This document shows, one piece after another, positions 1-8,500 of a stretch of DNA of 13,073 nt (positions within the stretch are counted from its first letter, which is position 1; every line of letters begins with the position of its first letter). Below the pieces are notes generated by a model. It ran no database searches, was not told the origin of the DNA, and saw nothing but the letters and a program-made list of their open reading frames with translations. Position numbers and translations under genes: made by a program. Source of the stretch: Dehalococcoidia bacterium (lineage in GTDB: Bacteria; Chloroflexota; Dehalococcoidia; UBA2979); contig SCTU01000039.1 in NCBI GenBank assembly GCA_004297315.1, forward strand, positions 1 to 13,073, read 5' to 3'.

Positions 1-1311
1 TTCTTCCTGCGTACCGACTCGCCCGGCCGCCTGGCCAAGATCGAGGACATCGAGCAGCAGGAAGTCTTCGGCGTCGGCTTCATCCAGGACTTCACCTGGA
101 AGCAGCTGTTTGAACTGGACGCCTGCGTCCGCTGCGGCCGCTGCACGGAGGTCTGCCCGGCGAACATCTCCGGCCAGCCGCTCTCGCCGATGCACCTGAT
201 CCAGGACCTCAAGGCCCACCTCGCCAATGTCGGTCCAGCGATCCAGCGCCACCGGCACGAGACCGGTGAGTTGGGACGCGAACTATCGCCCGTGGCCCTC
301 ACCGGCGACGTGATCAAGGACGAGACGCTCTGGGCGTGCCGGACCTGCGGCGCCTGCATGCAAGAGTGCCCCGTCATGATCGAGCACGTCCCGACCATCG
401 TGGACATGCGCCGCTACCTCGTGATGAACGAGGCGCGCATCCCCGCCACCGCGCAGGCCGCACTCGAGAACCTCGAGATGCGCGGGCACCCGTGGCGCGG
501 CACCGCGCTGGAACGCACGACCTGGATGGAAGGCCTCGGCGACGTCCCGATCTTCGACGGCTCGCAGGAGTATCTCTACTGGGTCGGCTGCTCGGGCTCG
601 CTCGTGGAGCGGAACCTTCCGGTGACGAAGGCGGTCTTCCGGCTGCTCAACGAGGCCGGGGCCTCCTTCGCCGTCCTCGGCCAGGAGGAGACGTGCAACG
701 GCGACCCGGCGCGGCGTCTGGGGAACGAGTACCTGTTCCAGATCCTCGCCCAGCAGCTGATCGACACGTTTAAGTCCAAGAACGTGCAGAAGGTGATCAC
801 CAACTGCCCGCACTGCTTCAACACCTTCAAGAACGAATACCCGCAGTTCGACGGGCATTTCGAGGTCTTCCACCACACCGAGTTCCTGGCGAGTGCGATG
901 CAGACCGGGAAACTCGTCGCGAGGCACTCGGTCGACACCACCGTCACCTACCACGACTCCTGCTACCTCGGCCGGATGAACGGCGTGTACGACGCGCCGC
1001 GCCAGATCATCTCGATGGTGCACGGCGCGGGCCTGACCGAGATGCAGCGCAACCTCTCGAAGGGGCTATGCTGCGGCGCCGGTGGCGGCAACATGTGGCA
1101 GGAAGAGGTTGGGGAGCGGCGGGTGAACCACGTCCGCGCGGAGGAGGCGGTGCGCACCGGCGCACAGTCCGTGATCTCCAACTGCCCCTTCTGCATCCAG
1201 ATGTTTGAGGACGGCGTCCCGGCGGTGCACCCCGAAGAAGAGGGGCGCATGAAGCCGTTCGACGTGGCGGAACTGCTGGAACAGGCCGTCTTTGGCCCGG
1301 GGTCGCGCTGA
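1..1311 (+). CDS. Fe-S protein, ETF:menaquinone oxidoreductase (EMO/FadF)-like, 5' partial
   Basis: The reading frame is open from base 1, so this is the C-terminal 436 residues of a longer protein. The first ATG at 190 is internal, because a complete ferredoxin motif lies upstream of it. Counting from the left edge, two [4Fe-4S] motifs are visible: CxxCxxCxxxCP at Cys42/45/48/52 and again at Cys113/116/119/123. They are followed by two cysteine-rich CCG domains. The first has Cys197, a variant C-N-G at about 232, and CPHC at 269-272. The second has Cys321, an intact CCGAGGG at 357 and CPFC at 395-398. This is the HdrD/GlpC-like architecture. Family members next to etf genes (FadF, EMO) have an N-terminal haem b-binding NarI-like membrane domain, which here would lie off the left edge. 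Inferred role: passing electrons from reduced EtfAB to menaquinone during acyl-CoA oxidation. Position just upstream of etfBA supports this. A lactate/glycolate-oxidase Fe-S subunit is a less likely alternative. Confidence 0.85.
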   Translation, partial: FFLRTDSPGRLAKIEDIEQQEVFGVGFIQDFTWKQLFELDACVRCGRCTEVCPANISGQPLSPMHLIQDLKAHLANVGPAIQRHRHETGELGRELSPVALTGDVIKDETLWACRTCGACMQECPVMIEHVPTIVDMRRYLVMNEARIPATAQAALENLEMRGHPWRGTALERTTWMEGLGDVPIFDGSQEYLYWVGCSGSLVERNLPVTKAVFRLLNEAGASFAVLGQEETCNGDPARRLGNEYLFQILAQQLIDTFKSKNVQKVITNCPHCFNTFKNEYPQFDGHFEVFHHTEFLASAMQTGKLVARHSVDTTVTYHDSCYLGRMNGVYDAPRQIISMVHGAGLTEMQRNLSKGLCCGAGGGNMWQEEVGERRVNHVRAEEAVRTGAQSVISNCPFCIQMFEDGVPAVHPEEEGRMKPFDVAELLEQAVFGPGSR

Positions 1312-1471
1312 GCGCGGATACCCGGATTGGACACTAGAATCCTCGGGGCATCGCGGTCCGTGCGGCGGACCGCCAGGCGCCTCGAAGACTCACAGGTTGA
1401 GCACCGCACCGGGCGCGCACGGCGCTTCGGGCGCAAGCACGCGGGGTTTGCCCCGGATGAAGGAGACCAGC
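1312..1471 (+). promoter_or_regulatory. Structured 160-nt leader upstream of etfB
   Basis: This gap holds a hairpin at 1353-1373 (8-bp perfect stem GCGGTCCG/CGGACCGC, 5-nt loop) and a short GC hairpin CGGGG/CCCCG at about 1442-1455 just ahead of the ribosome site. A -10-like TAGAAT lies at 1335-1340, without a convincing -35 box. No T-run follows the first stem, so it is not an intrinsic terminator. The region may hold an etfB promoter or only a structured intercistronic leader. The sequence alone does not decide. Confidence 0.3.
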
Positions 1472-2275
1472 ATGCACATCGTGGTCTGCGCTAAGCAGAT
1501 TCCGGACCCGGAGACCCCGCCGTCCGCGTTCAAGATCGACACGGCGGCGAACAAGGTGATCCCGGCCCAGGGCATCGCCCCCGTCCTCAGCCAGTTCGAC
1601 GGCATCGCTGCCGAGGCGGCTCTCCGCATCAAGGAGGCCAACGCCGGCAGCAAGGTGACCGTCATCTCGATGGGCGCCGAGTCCGCCCAGGCCGCCATCA
1701 AGCAGGTCCTGGCGATGGGCGCCGACGAGGGCGTGCTGCTGAACGACCCGGCCTTTGAGGACGGCGACTCGCACACGACTGCCACAGTGCTCGCCGCGGC
1801 AATCAAGAAGCTCGGCAACGTGGACGCCGTGTTCTGCGGCCGCCAGGCGGCGGACTGGGACATGGGCCAGGTCGGCCTGCTGGTCGCCGAGGACCTCGGC
1901 TGGCCGGTCGCGATCATCGCGAAGGGCGTCACCACTGGCGGCGCCGGCCTCCAGGTCACGCGCGTGCTGGAGAACGGCTTTGAGAGCCTGGAAATGCCGG
2001 TCCCGGCCGTCGTCACCGTCTCCAACGAGTTCGGCGAGCCGCGCTACCCGAAGCTCCCGCAGATCATGGCCGCGGCCAAGAAGACCGTGACCAACTGGAA
2101 GGCCGCGGACCTGGGGCTGGACGCGGGCGCCGTCGGCAAGGCGGGTTCCCGGCTCAAGCTCGAGAAGCTCTTCGTCCCTGAGAAGGGCGGCAAGGTCGAG
2201 CTGATGGAAGGCGACACCCCGCAGGCCCAGGCCGCGGCGCTCGTCGCCCGCCTCATGGCCGACAAGATCCTGTAG
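1472..2275 (+). CDS. etfB: Electron transfer flavoprotein subunit beta
   Basis: Beta subunit of the soluble heterodimeric ETF, which takes electrons from acyl-CoA dehydrogenases; 267 residues, normal for the family. The frame is open further upstream, but ATG 1472 is chosen. AAGGAG at 1460-1465 lies 6 nt ahead of it, and the protein then begins with the family's typical MHIVVCAKQIPDPE. The nucleotide-site motif GRQAADWDMGQVG is at residues 123-135. The PROSITE-type ETF-beta signature (V-x-R-x-L-E-x-G-x-E ... P-x-P-A-V-V-T-V) is at 162-184, followed by the dehydrogenase-recognition segment RYPKLPQIM at 191. The motif that normally separates AMP-binding from second-FAD-binding (bifurcating) ETFs is intermediate here. 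The stop is 23 nt before etfA, so both subunits should be made from one mRNA. Confidence 0.95.
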   Translation: MHIVVCAKQIPDPETPPSAFKIDTAANKVIPAQGIAPVLSQFDGIAAEAALRIKEANAGSKVTVISMGAESAQAAIKQVLAMGADEGVLLNDPAFEDGDSHTTATVLAAAIKKLGNVDAVFCGRQAADWDMGQVGLLVAEDLGWPVAIIAKGVTTGGAGLQVTRVLENGFESLEMPVPAVVTVSNEFGEPRYPKLPQIMAAAKKTVTNWKAADLGLDAGAVGKAGSRLKLEKLFVPEKGGKVELMEGDTPQAQAAALVARLMADKIL

Positions 2276-2298
2276 CCGACCGCACGAGGAGCGAAGAA

Positions 2299-3258
2299 AT
2301 GGCACACAACATTCTGGTCGTCGGCGAACTCGCCGGCGGCACACCGACCTCGACCACGTTGGAACTGCTCGGCGGCGCGCAGGGGCTCGCCGCGGGCGGC
2401 ACCGTCTCCGTGGCATTGCTCGGTACCGGCGCCTCCGCAGCGGCTGCGAAGGCCGCGGGCGCGGCCAAGGCGTTCGTCTCTGACGACGCCGGTTACGACA
2501 CCGTGCGGGCAGAGCAGTGGCTCGCCGCCCTCGAGGCGGCCGTGGACCAGTCCGGCGCGGACCTGGTGCTGATCCCGCAGTCCTCCGCCGGCCGCGAGCT
2601 CGGCCCGCGCCTTGCGGCGCGCAAGAAGACCGCGGTCGCGATGGACTGCGTGCGCATCGAGGACGCCGGCGGGCTGAAGTTCACCCGCCCGGCCTACGGT
2701 GGCAACGCGATGGCGACCTACTCGATCGCGACCTCGCCCGCCGTGGCGACGGTCCGCGCGAAGTCGTTCGAGGCGGCCTCGGGCGCCGGGGCGTCGGACG
2801 TCGTCCAGCTGCCCGCGGCGGGGGCGTCCCGCACCAACGTGACGGGCATGGAGAAGGCGGTCTCGGCCGGTCTGCAGATCACGGATGCGCCGGTGGTGGT
2901 CTCCGGCGGCCGCGGCCTAGGCGCTGCGGAAGCCTTCAAGTCCGTCGAGGAACTGGCAGCGGCGATCGGTTCGGACAAGGCCGCTGTGGGCGCATCGCGC
3001 GCCGCGGTCGACCTCGGCTGGTACCCGCCGAGCCAGCAGGTGGGCCTGACCGGCAAGGTCGTGACCCCGGACCTCTACATCGCGGTCGCAATCTCGGGCG
3101 CGAGCCAGCACATGGCGGGCTGCTCGGGCTCCAAGACGATCGTCGCCATCAACCGGGACAAGGACGCCAACATCTTCGGCTTTGCCAAGTACGGCATCGT
3201 CGGCGACTGGAAGGCCGTCGTGCCCGCGCTGATCGAGGAGATCAAGAAAGCGAAGTAA
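2299..3258 (+). CDS. etfA: Electron transfer flavoprotein subunit alpha
   Basis: Alpha subunit of ETF, 319 residues, the usual length. It carries the catalytic FAD in its C-terminal domain. Visible FAD-site elements are SGGRGLG (202-208), the A-S-R-A-A-V-D-x-G-W-Y-P segment (about 232-243) with QQVGLTGKVV after it, ISGASQHMAGC (265-275) and AINRDKDANIF (283-293). The N-terminal half is the usual adenine-nucleotide-hydrolase-like fold. GAGGA at 2286-2290 lies 8 nt before the ATG. The gene is the last of the EMO-etfB-etfA unit, and a strong hairpin terminator begins 22 nt after the stop. Together the three products form an acyl-CoA dehydrogenase-to-quinone electron path (inference from family knowledge). 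Confidence 0.96.
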   Translation: MAHNILVVGELAGGTPTSTTLELLGGAQGLAAGGTVSVALLGTGASAAAAKAAGAAKAFVSDDAGYDTVRAEQWLAALEAAVDQSGADLVLIPQSSAGRELGPRLAARKKTAVAMDCVRIEDAGGLKFTRPAYGGNAMATYSIATSPAVATVRAKSFEAASGAGASDVVQLPAAGASRTNVTGMEKAVSAGLQITDAPVVVSGGRGLGAAEAFKSVEELAAAIGSDKAAVGASRAAVDLGWYPPSQQVGLTGKVVTPDLYIAVAISGASQHMAGCSGSKTIVAINRDKDANIFGFAKYGIVGDWKAVVPALIEEIKKAK

Positions 3259-3280
3259 TCACTCGACATAACGTCGAACG

Positions 3281-3324
3281 GACATGGGCGGCGAGGCGGA
3301 AGTCTCGCCGCCCATGTCATTTTC
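3281..3324 (+). terminator. Rho-independent terminator after etfA
   Basis: A perfect 15-bp inverted repeat, GACATGGGCGGCGAG (3281-3295) and CTCGCCGCCCATGTC (3304-3318), surrounds an 8-nt loop and is followed by ATTTTC. It separates the etf unit from coaE. The short T-run makes termination likely but perhaps incomplete. Confidence 0.8.
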
Positions 3325-3355
3325 GAGAATCTGCCGTAATGCTTGGCCCAATTCC

Positions 3356-3384
3356 TTGCGGGGCATTGTGGGCGGAAATACAAT
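3356..3384 (+). promoter_or_regulatory. Candidate sigma-70-type promoter for coaE
   Basis: TTGCGG (3356-3361), a 17-nt spacer and TACAAT (3379-3384; 5 of 6 consensus bases) lie just after the etfA terminator. Transcription would start near 3391, giving a leader of about 98 nt before coaE. The leader contains a 14-bp palindrome, CGTCAC-TG-GTGACG, at 3421-3434, which could be an operator or a small hairpin. The -35 match is weak (3 of 6). The position between a terminator and the next gene supports the call. Confidence 0.45.
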
Positions 3385-3488
3385 CGCGGCGCCCAGGTGG
3401 GGCGAAATCTCCCCAAACGGCGTCACTGGTGACGGACGGCGGCGGCCCGGTCGGGCGTCGACCGTTATGCCAGTGCTGGGAGCGTCAC

Positions 3489-4508
3489 ATGATCGTCATT
3501 GGCCTGACCGGAGGTATTGCCTCCGGTAAATCGACCGCCGCCGAACAGCTCCGCAAGCTCGGCGCCGTCATCATCGACGCCGACCGCGTCGGACACCGTT
3601 CGTACGAGCCGGGGACACCCGGGTTCGAGAAGGTGGTCAACGCCTTCGGGCACGACACCGTCGGCAAGGACGGTTTGATCGACCGCCGCGTGCTGGGCGG
3701 GAAGGTGTTCGGAGCCCCGCAGGAACTCGAGCGGCTCAACGCCATCCTCTGGCCCGAGATCCGCCGCCTGATCGGCGAAGAGATCGTGCAGATTCGCGAG
3801 CGCGACAAGGACTCGGTGATCGTCATCGAGGCTGCCGTCCTGATCGAGGCCGGTTGGCAGGACCTCTGTGACGAGGTCTGGGTGGTCACGACCAGCCCCG
3901 AGGTCGCGATCGAGCGCCTCCAGTCGCGGAACGGCCTCACGCGGGACGCGGCGCTGGCGCGGATCAACGCCCAGATGACCTCCAAGGAACGCGCCGCCTA
4001 CGGCCAGGTGGTTGTGGACAACTCCGGCACCGAGGAGCAGCTCGTCCAGAAGATCGAGCGGGCCTGGCGTGTGCTGCAGCAGCGCCTCGACCTTCGCCGG
4101 CCCAAGAAGCCGGCGGTGAAGAAGCCGGCGGTGAAGAAGCCTGCGGTGAAGAAGCCGGCAGCGAAGCCGGTCGCGGCAAAGCCCGCTGCAAAGAAGCCGG
4201 CTGCCAAGAAGGCAGTCGCAAAGAAACCAGTAGCGAAGAAGCCCGCCGCGAAGAAAGCCGTGGCCAAGAAGCCCGCCGCGAAACCGGCCGTCGCAAAGAA
4301 GCCGGTGACGAAGAAGCCAGCGAACAAGGCACCGGCCGCAAAGAAGGCGGCGGCCAAGAAGCCAGCCGCAAAGAAGCCGGCAGCAAAGAAACCAGCGGCG
4401 AAGAAGCCCGCCGCAAAGAAAGCCGTGGCCAAGAAGCCCGCCGCGAAACCGGCCGTCGCAAAGAAGGCCGCCAAGAAGCCCGTTGCGAAGAAGCCGGCTC
4501 GGCGCTAG
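3489..4508 (+). CDS. coaE: Dephospho-CoA kinase with histone-H1-like Lys/Ala/Pro tail
   Basis: CoaE phosphorylates the ribose 3'-OH of dephospho-CoA with ATP, the last step of cytosolic CoA synthesis. The 339-residue product starts at ATG 3489, preceded by GGGAG at 3478-3482; the longer upstream open frame is a shadow of etfA. The kinase domain fills residues 1-204. It shows the P-loop GGIASGKS (8-15), IIDADRVGH (28-36), the VLIEAGW core strand (117-123), a LID-type segment SRNGLTRDAALARIN (146-160) and VVVDNSGTEEQL near 174-185. Ordinary CoaE ends about here. Residues 205-339 are added: a tail of KKPAV/KKPAA/KKAVA units with almost only Lys, Ala, Pro and Val, ending in RR. Such tails resemble linker histone H1 and mycobacterial HupB and would be disordered and strongly basic. 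A role in nucleic-acid or polyphosphate binding is inference. The frame runs unbroken into the tail. Downstream, the AAA+ gene follows after 78 nt. Confidence 0.93.
   Translation: MIVIGLTGGIASGKSTAAEQLRKLGAVIIDADRVGHRSYEPGTPGFEKVVNAFGHDTVGKDGLIDRRVLGGKVFGAPQELERLNAILWPEIRRLIGEEIVQIRERDKDSVIVIEAAVLIEAGWQDLCDEVWVVTTSPEVAIERLQSRNGLTRDAALARINAQMTSKERAAYGQVVVDNSGTEEQLVQKIERAWRVLQQRLDLRRPKKPAVKKPAVKKPAVKKPAAKPVAAKPAAKKPAAKKAVAKKPVAKKPAAKKAVAKKPAAKPAVAKKPVTKKPANKAPAAKKAAAKKPAAKKPAAKKPAAKKPAAKKAVAKKPAAKPAVAKKAAKKPVAKKPARR
4104..4505 (+). repeat. Low-complexity repeat encoding the CoaE KKPAx tail
   Basis: Three near-identical 15-bp units (AAGAAGCCGGCGGTG and variants) run in tandem at 4104-4148, and a diverged fourth follows at 4149-4163. 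The rest is degenerate KKPAA/KKAVA coding. An 81-nt block at 4221-4301 recurs at 4386-4466 with three mismatches, offset by 165 nt (55 codons). This points to in-frame expansion by duplication. The array is prone to slippage and to assembly or alignment error. Confidence 0.85.
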
Positions 4509-4574
4509 ACGCTGCCTCGCACTACCGGCACGATGTAGTTTCACGCCGGGGCGACTAGTCCCGGTCGCGAGGTC

Positions 4575-4589
4575 AGGATCACCGCGTTG
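4575..4589 (+). promoter_or_regulatory. Ribosome site and TTG start of the AAA+ gene
   Basis: AGGAT at 4575-4579 lies 7 nt before TTG 4587. The next in-frame ATG is far inside the conserved ATPase domain, so TTG is the start that keeps the full family N-terminus. Confidence 0.6.
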
Positions 4590-5456
4590 ACGACGACGAA
4601 GGTACCCGGGTTCAAGCAGATCGCAGTTGAGGACTTCCGCCTCACTGAGGAGCCGTTCTATCTCCCGATCCGGGATGAAGTCGAGCTTTTCGAGACCGCG
4701 TACGCCGACAACGTGCCTGTCCTCCTGAAGGGCCCCACCGGCTCCGGGAAGACCCGCTTCGTGGAGTACATGTCGTGGCGGCTGCACAACCGCACCGGCC
4801 ATGGTGGACACGAGGAGGGCGTGCCGCTGATCACGGTGGCGTGCCACGAAGACCTCACCGCCTCCGACCTCGTCGGCCGCTACCTGCTCGAGGGGGACGA
4901 GACACGGTGGATTGACGGGCCGGTGACGCGTGCCGTGAAGAACGGCGCGATCTGCTACCTGGACGAGGTGGTGGAGGCGCGCAAGGACACCACCGTCCTG
5001 ATCCACCCGCTGACGGACTACCGCCGTCTGCTCCCCGTCGAGAAGCGCGGCGAACTGCTGGAGGCCGCCGACGGCTTCCTCCTCGTCATGTCCTACAACC
5101 CGGGCTACCAGTCCGCGATCAAGGACCTCAAGCACTCCACGCGGCAGCGCTTCATCGCCATCGAGTTCGACTACCCTCCGCGCGACCAAGAAGCCCTGAT
5201 CGTCCAGCGCGAGTCCATGGTGGACGCCGCGATCGCGATGGACCTTGCCAAACTGGCGGAGAAGGTGCGTAACCTGAAGGAGCACGGTCTAGGCGAGGGC
5301 GTCTCGACCCGTCTGCTCGTGTACGCAGGGAAACTGATCCACGGCGGCATCTCGCCCCGACGGGCGTGCCAGGTCGCCGTCGTCTGGGCCCTGACGGACG
5401 ACCGCGAGGTCCAGCGGTCCATCGAGGAAGTCGTCGCCTCCATCTTCGACGACTAG
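4587..5456 (+). CDS. MoxR-type AAA+ ATPase, NorQ/CbbQ/GvpN-like
   Basis: 289-residue AAA+ ATPase, close to the normal length for NorQ/CbbQ. Seen in the sequence: Walker A GPTGSGKT at 49-56, Walker B ICYLDEVVEA at 122-131 (Asp126-Glu127), sensor-1 region SYNPGYQS at 169-176, and the arginine-rich STRQRFIAIEFDYP at 184-197 that is typical of this subfamily. There is no signal peptide or membrane segment, so it acts in the cytosol. Family members form hexamers that work with a VWA-domain partner to remodel or insert metal into a target enzyme: NorQ/NorD for nitric oxide reductase, CbbQ/CbbO for Rubisco. The partner is the next gene, 54 nt downstream. The target is not in this window, so no norQ or cbbQ symbol is given. 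The start is TTG. The upstream gene is coaE (78 nt away, no clear terminator between), so co-transcription is possible. Confidence 0.9.
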   Translation: MTTTKVPGFKQIAVEDFRLTEEPFYLPIRDEVELFETAYADNVPVLLKGPTGSGKTRFVEYMSWRLHNRTGHGGHEEGVPLITVACHEDLTASDLVGRYLLEGDETRWIDGPVTRAVKNGAICYLDEVVEARKDTTVLIHPLTDYRRLLPVEKRGELLEAADGFLLVMSYNPGYQSAIKDLKHSTRQRFIAIEFDYPPRDQEALIVQRESMVDAAIAMDLAKLAEKVRNLKEHGLGEGVSTRLLVYAGKLIHGGISPRRACQVAVVWALTDDREVQRSIEEVVASIFDD

Positions 5457-5466
5457 CCCACCAAGT

Positions 5467-5489
5467 GCCGGCGGCGTCGGGTCGCCGGC
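5467..5489 (+). other. Short intercistronic hairpin between the ATPase and VWA genes
   Basis: GCCGGCG (5467-5473) pairs with CGCCGGC (5483-5489) around a 9-nt loop. No T-run follows, so it is unlikely to stop transcription. It may tune the expression ratio of the two partners or be chance in GC-rich DNA. Confidence 0.3.
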
Positions 5490-5510
5490 GCCCACCGCGC
5501 GGGGGATGCG

Positions 5511-8500
5511 ATGAGCATCGCCGATGACCTCACGACCCGTTACGCCGCCGACCTGCGCGGCTTTGGCGCCGCCTTGCCGGACGACTTCGCCACGGGCGTC
5601 CGCGGGATGGCCGCGTATCTCTCCGACGCGGACCTGGAGGCCTGGTCACGCTCCGGCGTCGAACTCGCGAACTCAAGTCTGCGCGCCTGGGAAGCCGCGG
5701 CCGAGTATTTCCGCGCAAGCCCCGCCCTCGTCGACCGCCTGGGCGCCGAAGGGATCGCCCGCTGGGTGGGCCTGGCCACCGAACTCTCGTCGCGCTCCTC
5801 GCTGATCGCTGCGCAGTTCCTCAAGTCCACGCCCGAGGCGCTCGAGGTGATCCAGCCGGACGACCTCGAGGAATGGTCACAGCAGGGCGACCGGCTGTGC
5901 CGCGGCAACTGGAAGTCGATCGCGCTGTCGCAGCTCTACTTCCAGGTCAGCCCCTCGCTGTTCCGCTCGCTCTCGCTTGTCTCCGTCGGACGGCTGGTCG
6001 ACATCATCGACCAGTTGACGGAGCGCTCGTACGAACTCGCCACCACGGCGCTCGAGGGCTCTGCCCAGATCTTCGCCGGCCTCAGCGGACAGGACCGCGA
6101 GCCGTTCCTGCGCTTCGCTCGGGCGGTCACCCGCGCCTCCTGGGCGGACACGCGCCTCTACTTCGAGCGCGGCCCGCGGCTGCTGGAGCGGATCGACCCG
6201 CCGCAGCGCGCGAAGTTCCTCGACCTGGCGGGACGCGTGACGACAGAGGTCGGGCGCCAGGGCTTCCCGCTCTTCTCCGACGCCGCCGAGGCTATCGGCG
6301 GGATGGCGGTCGAGCAGCACGCCGCGTACATCGAGTTCGCCTCGCGGATCGCGGCCGGGAGCCCTACCGCAGCGATGGAGTACCTGAAGAGCGCGACGTT
6401 CGTCGCCTCGCGCCTCAATCCCGACCAACGCTCGCTCTGGGAGCAAGAAGGCCTCGAGATCATCACGGTCGAGAAGAACCCCGAGGGCGCCGAGGCCTAC
6501 TTCCGGCTGGAGTCCACCCGCGCCGAAGAACGCATGCGGGCGCTCTCCACGCGCGTCGAGCTCTCCTCGATCAACCAGATGCTCCGGATGTACGCGAAAG
6601 CGCTTTCCGGCGAACCGGTCTCCGTGCAGTCCGCGGAGGAACTCGTCGACCGCGGCATCGGCTGGGTGACGGAGTCACGGCCCACGACGGAGGGCTCCTC
6701 GATCTACCTGCCGCCGTACGTCGCCACGTTCGACGAGCAGGAGGCCAACTTCCAGGTCTACAAGGTCTTCACGACCCACCAGACCGGACGGATGGAGTTC
6801 GGTTCGTTCGACTACGAGTGGGACACCCCGGGCGCGTATGTCGCCGCGACCGGCCCGCGCCGCGAGGTGTCGGCGGCGGTGCGACGCGAGGCGATGGGCG
6901 TCCCGGCGGCGAAGGCCGAGGCCGTCACCGCCGTCCAACGGCTCTTCAACTGCTTCGACGACCGCACGTTGATCGCCGGCCTGTTCACGGTCGTCGAGGA
7001 CACACGCATCGACACCGTCATCGCGCGCGAGTACAGCGGCATCCGCCGCTGGCTCCGCCGGCTCCAGGAGCACGAGATCGGGCAGCGCCCGAAGGTCGAA
7101 GAGATGGCGCTGCGCCAGGCCTTCGTGGAGAACCTGCTCCGCGCCTCCCTCGGCAAGCCGGAGGCGATCCGCTGGCCCGTCATACTGCGTGAGTACATGG
7201 CCCAGGGCATCGCTGCGCTCCGCATGGTCGAGCAGCGCGGGGCGACCGTGCAGGACAGCGCCGAGGTCGCGGGCGCGCTCTACGACATCGCCGCATCGAT
7301 CCCGAACGTGCGGGCGCCGATGCCGGACGGCAAGTTCGACTTCGAGGGCGCGACGCAGGAGATGCTGGACGTCCTTCCCTCGATGCCGGGCGGCGGCGAG
7401 GGCCCGGACATGCCCGGGAACTCGCAAGAGGTCACCTTCGAGAACCCGCCACAGCCGGACTTCCGCGGCGACTTCAAGCCCGAACTCGTCCAGTTGATGG
7501 CAAAGCTCAAACTGCAGCAGGAGGGCGGCACCGAAGCAGGCGGCGCGCTCACGAAGGAGCAGTTGCTGGAGTTGCTCCAGAACTCCACCGAACTGTCGAT
7601 TGCCGAACTCGCCGAGGGCGACATCGACGAAAGCCTCGGGATGTTCCTCGACAACCTGCAAAAGGACGCCGGGATGCCGGCGAGCGACAAGAAGAAGTCG
7701 GACAAGAAGGACGGCGGCGACGACTCCGACGGCCCCGGCGAGGACGAGGGCCCGAGCGAGGGCGAGTTGCCGGTCGAGATCAAGTGGTTCTACTACGACG
7801 AGTGGGACTTCCGCGCGAGCGACTACCGTCCGCGCTGGACCCGCGTCGGCGAGCGCATATCCGCCGAGGGCGACCGCGAGTTCTATGAGGAGACGCTGCG
7901 GCGGCATCACGGCTTGGTGATGGAGACGCGCAAGCAGTTCGAGATGATGCGGCCGGAGTCGTTCAAGAAGATCAAGCGCCTCGAAGACGGTGACGAGCTC
8001 GACACCGACCTGGCGATCGAGTTCCACGTCGACAAGAAGGCGGGGGCGGGCCCCACGCAGCGCATCTACAACCGCCGGAACAAGATTGAGCGCGACGTCG
8101 CCGTCGCGTTCCTCCTCGACATGTCCGCCTCCACGGACGAGGAGATCGAGAAGCAGAAGGTCAAGCACAGCAAGGACGACGACGACGACGACTTCGACGG
8201 TGACCCGCGCCGCTACTTCCAGTGGCTGGCCGCGCGTCGCGCGCAGGCGCTCGTCGAGCCGCCGAAGCGCATCATCGACCTCGAGAAGGAGTCGACGGTG
8301 CTGATCGTCGAGGCGCTCGAGGCGATTGGCGACGCCTACGGGATCTTCGGCTTCTCCGGCTACGGCCGCGACAACGTCGAGTACCACGTGATCAAGGACC
8401 TCGAAGAGCAGATGTCCGACCGCGTGCAGCGGCGCATCTCCAAGATCGAGCCGATCCGCTCCACCCGCATGGGCCCCGCGATCCGGCACACGATCCACAA

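Noticed and set aside
1292..1471. 60-codon N-terminal extension of etfB
   Set aside because: It overlaps the upstream gene's end, is not family-like, and the strong ribosome site favours ATG 1472.
2517..3488. Long N-terminal extension of the coaE frame
   Set aside because: Arg/Gly-rich out-of-frame reading of etfA that crosses a strong terminator. CoaE begins properly at ATG 3489.
4104..4505. CRISPR-like or satellite array
   Set aside because: Units are codon-phased KKPAx repeats without spacers and lie inside an intact gene.
3465..5285. 606-codon minus-strand open frame
   Set aside because: Antisense shadow of coaE and the AAA+ gene. The translation is Leu/Arg/Gly-rich with no domain, and the opposite strand has clear family motifs.
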